Assembly (NCBI GenBank): GCA_001629235.1
Contig: LUSA01000072.1
Coordinates: 1-6,559 of the forward strand
Reading direction: 5' to 3'
DNA length: 6,559 nucleotides
From: Marine group II euryarchaeote REDSEA-S43_B8
GTDB taxonomy: Archaea; Thermoplasmatota; Poseidoniia; Poseidoniales; Thalassarchaeaceae
This document shows positions 5,788 to 6,559 of the stretch, one piece after another. Numbering within the stretch: position 1 is the first letter of the stretch; every line of letters begins with the position of its first letter. The position numbers and the translations under genes are program-made. The notes under the pieces were generated by a model. The model saw only the letters and a program-made list of their open reading frames with translations, was not told the origin of the DNA and did no database searches.

Positions 5788-6559
5788 ATGACAAGCGAAA
5801 CTTCTGGTTGGTATGCGAGACTAGATCACGAGTGTCCAGAAAGGACCCAACAGATCGAGATTTGGCTTGATGCATGGCTTGAGGCAACCAAGAAAGTGCT
5901 CCCCATAGCAGCTACTCTTCCAAACAACTGGCCAACTCTTCCTGCTGGTCTACTCAGTAACCCCGGAACGGTTCTAGATCACCTGATTGCTAGGTTTGAT
6001 GCCCAGAGCGATGGGCGTTCCCCGAGGGGAGTTTACGCCCCTCCAGCACGGTTTGTCGATGCAATACTGTACGACGAGTTGCGTCATGGGAGAAGCAAGA
6101 AGAAGGAGCCCCCCGCTACACTCTCTTTGGCTGCTCTACCTCCTAGTTTCAGAGGATTTGCAAAGCAGATTAACGAGAACATCGATGAGGATGCGGGCTC
6201 AGAAAGCGATAGCCCGGAAATGGATAACAGAACGATGTCAGGAATTCCGATTCCCTTTGCAGACCCTTGTGTGGGGGGCGGTCTCTTCGTCGAGAGAATA
6301 TTGAGGATACACTCTGAAAGAATTTCGGGAAACACACCTAATGAGAGAAGTGAGGACACTCTTCGACTCTTGGAGGGACTGCAGTTGGTAGATAGTTCCG
6401 AGGTGGCAGTGACTTCGGCGAGGAAGAGAATCGTGATTGTTCTTGCCAGGCTAGGGCTTGTAGACCTAGTTGGAGAGGGGGACGAAGGGAAGATCGGTCT
6501 CAGTGAGGCAGAGATGATCATCGAGAGTAACGTGCGTTGTGTCGATCCTCTACTTGGCG
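5788..6559 (+). CDS. N6-adenine DNA methyltransferase-like protein, N-terminal part (cut by window edge)
   Basis: The frame stays open for 257 codons from ATG 5788 to the last base, so the gene continues beyond the window. ATG 5788 is the only start after the in-frame TAA at 5740-5742. The N-terminal ~70 residues are helical and Trp-rich. RGVYAPPARFVDAIL (80-94) resembles the 'G-x-Y-x-TP-x-x-x-v-x-x-i' block (motif X) at the start of Eco57I/HsdM-type DNA methyltransferases. PFADPCVGGGLFVERIL (156-172) resembles the S-adenosylmethionine-binding motif I (DPACGSGxFL), and LLEGLQLVDSSEVAVTSAR (194-212) sits where motif II ('GxDIDPxAVxxAR') is expected. Departures are A for T in motif X, C-V-G-G-G in motif I, and Q199 where an acidic residue usually holds the ribose of the cofactor. 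The region between (97-150) is a charged insert. The catalytic NPPY motif would lie past the edge, so activity cannot be judged. It could be a type IIG or solitary methyltransferase, or a degenerate relative. Confidence 0.65.
   Translation, partial: MTSETSGWYARLDHECPERTQQIEIWLDAWLEATKKVLPIAATLPNNWPTLPAGLLSNPGTVLDHLIARFDAQSDGRSPRGVYAPPARFVDAILYDELRHGRSKKKEPPATLSLAALPPSFRGFAKQINENIDEDAGSESDSPEMDNRTMSGIPIPFADPCVGGGLFVERILRIHSERISGNTPNERSEDTLRLLEGLQLVDSSEVAVTSARKRIVIVLARLGLVDLVGEGDEGKIGLSEAEMIIESNVRCVDPLLG

Noticed and set aside
5724..5870. Short frame starting at an ATGA overlap with the end of the 5122 gene (48 codons)
   Set aside because: The overlap is attractive, but the peptide is basic and motif-free and runs over the start of the methyltransferase-like gene in another frame.
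6084..6521. 145-codon open frame on the - strand at the right end
   Set aside because: It lies opposite the methyltransferase-like frame that holds motif I; its translation is low-complexity Ser/Leu-rich without motifs.
5122..6559. Complete restriction-modification or phage-defence system
   Set aside because: No nuclease, helicase or specificity domain is visible, and the methyltransferase-like gene is cut off before its catalytic motif.
1..6559. Mobile element, CRISPR array, tRNA or rRNA
   Set aside because: I saw no transposase, integrase, spaced direct repeats, terminal inverted repeats, cloverleaf or rRNA-like sequence on either strand.

Overview
The window reads as archaeal chromosome with no sign of mobile DNA. 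Three calls are archaeal (or archaeal/eukaryotic) hallmarks: the large subunit of the archaeo-eukaryotic primase, a DUF373 membrane protein, and the archaeal-type 4-phosphopantoate--beta-alanine ligase of CoA synthesis. A Pcc1-like KEOPS subunit fits the same picture. Heavy use of AGG/AGA (Arg) and ATA (Ile) codons, GTG starts and mid-range GC agree. My best guess is an uncultured marine euryarchaeon (Thermoplasmatota, Marine Group II/III type), but this lineage call is inference only.

Layout: five genes lie head to tail on the + strand from the left edge to 3822: the 3' part of priL (cut by the window edge), DUF373, pcc1, nadC and the phosphopantothenate synthetase. DUF373/pcc1 and nadC/ligase are each joined by a TGATG stop-start overlap, which suggests translational coupling. 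A 50-bp gap holding a perfect 12-bp palindrome separates the two coupled pairs. A beta-decarboxylating dehydrogenase of the isopropylmalate/isocitrate family occupies 3836-5023 on the - strand, convergent with the ligase and divergent from the next gene. On the + strand from 5122 come an unrecognised 201-residue protein (coiled coil, PIP-box-like peptide, possible C-terminal winged helix) and then a DNA-methyltransferase-like protein that runs off the right edge.

Functionally the left part combines information processing (primase, tRNA t6A modification) with NAD and CoA cofactor synthesis. The dehydrogenase is probably in leucine or related 2-oxoacid metabolism, and its cofactor loop looks NADP-type. 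The right end is the least explained part: an unknown possible nucleic-acid-binding protein sits 60 bp before a methyltransferase-like gene with altered motifs. I found no rRNA, tRNA, CRISPR array, insertion sequence or long repeat, and no gene-free stretch longer than about 100 bases.
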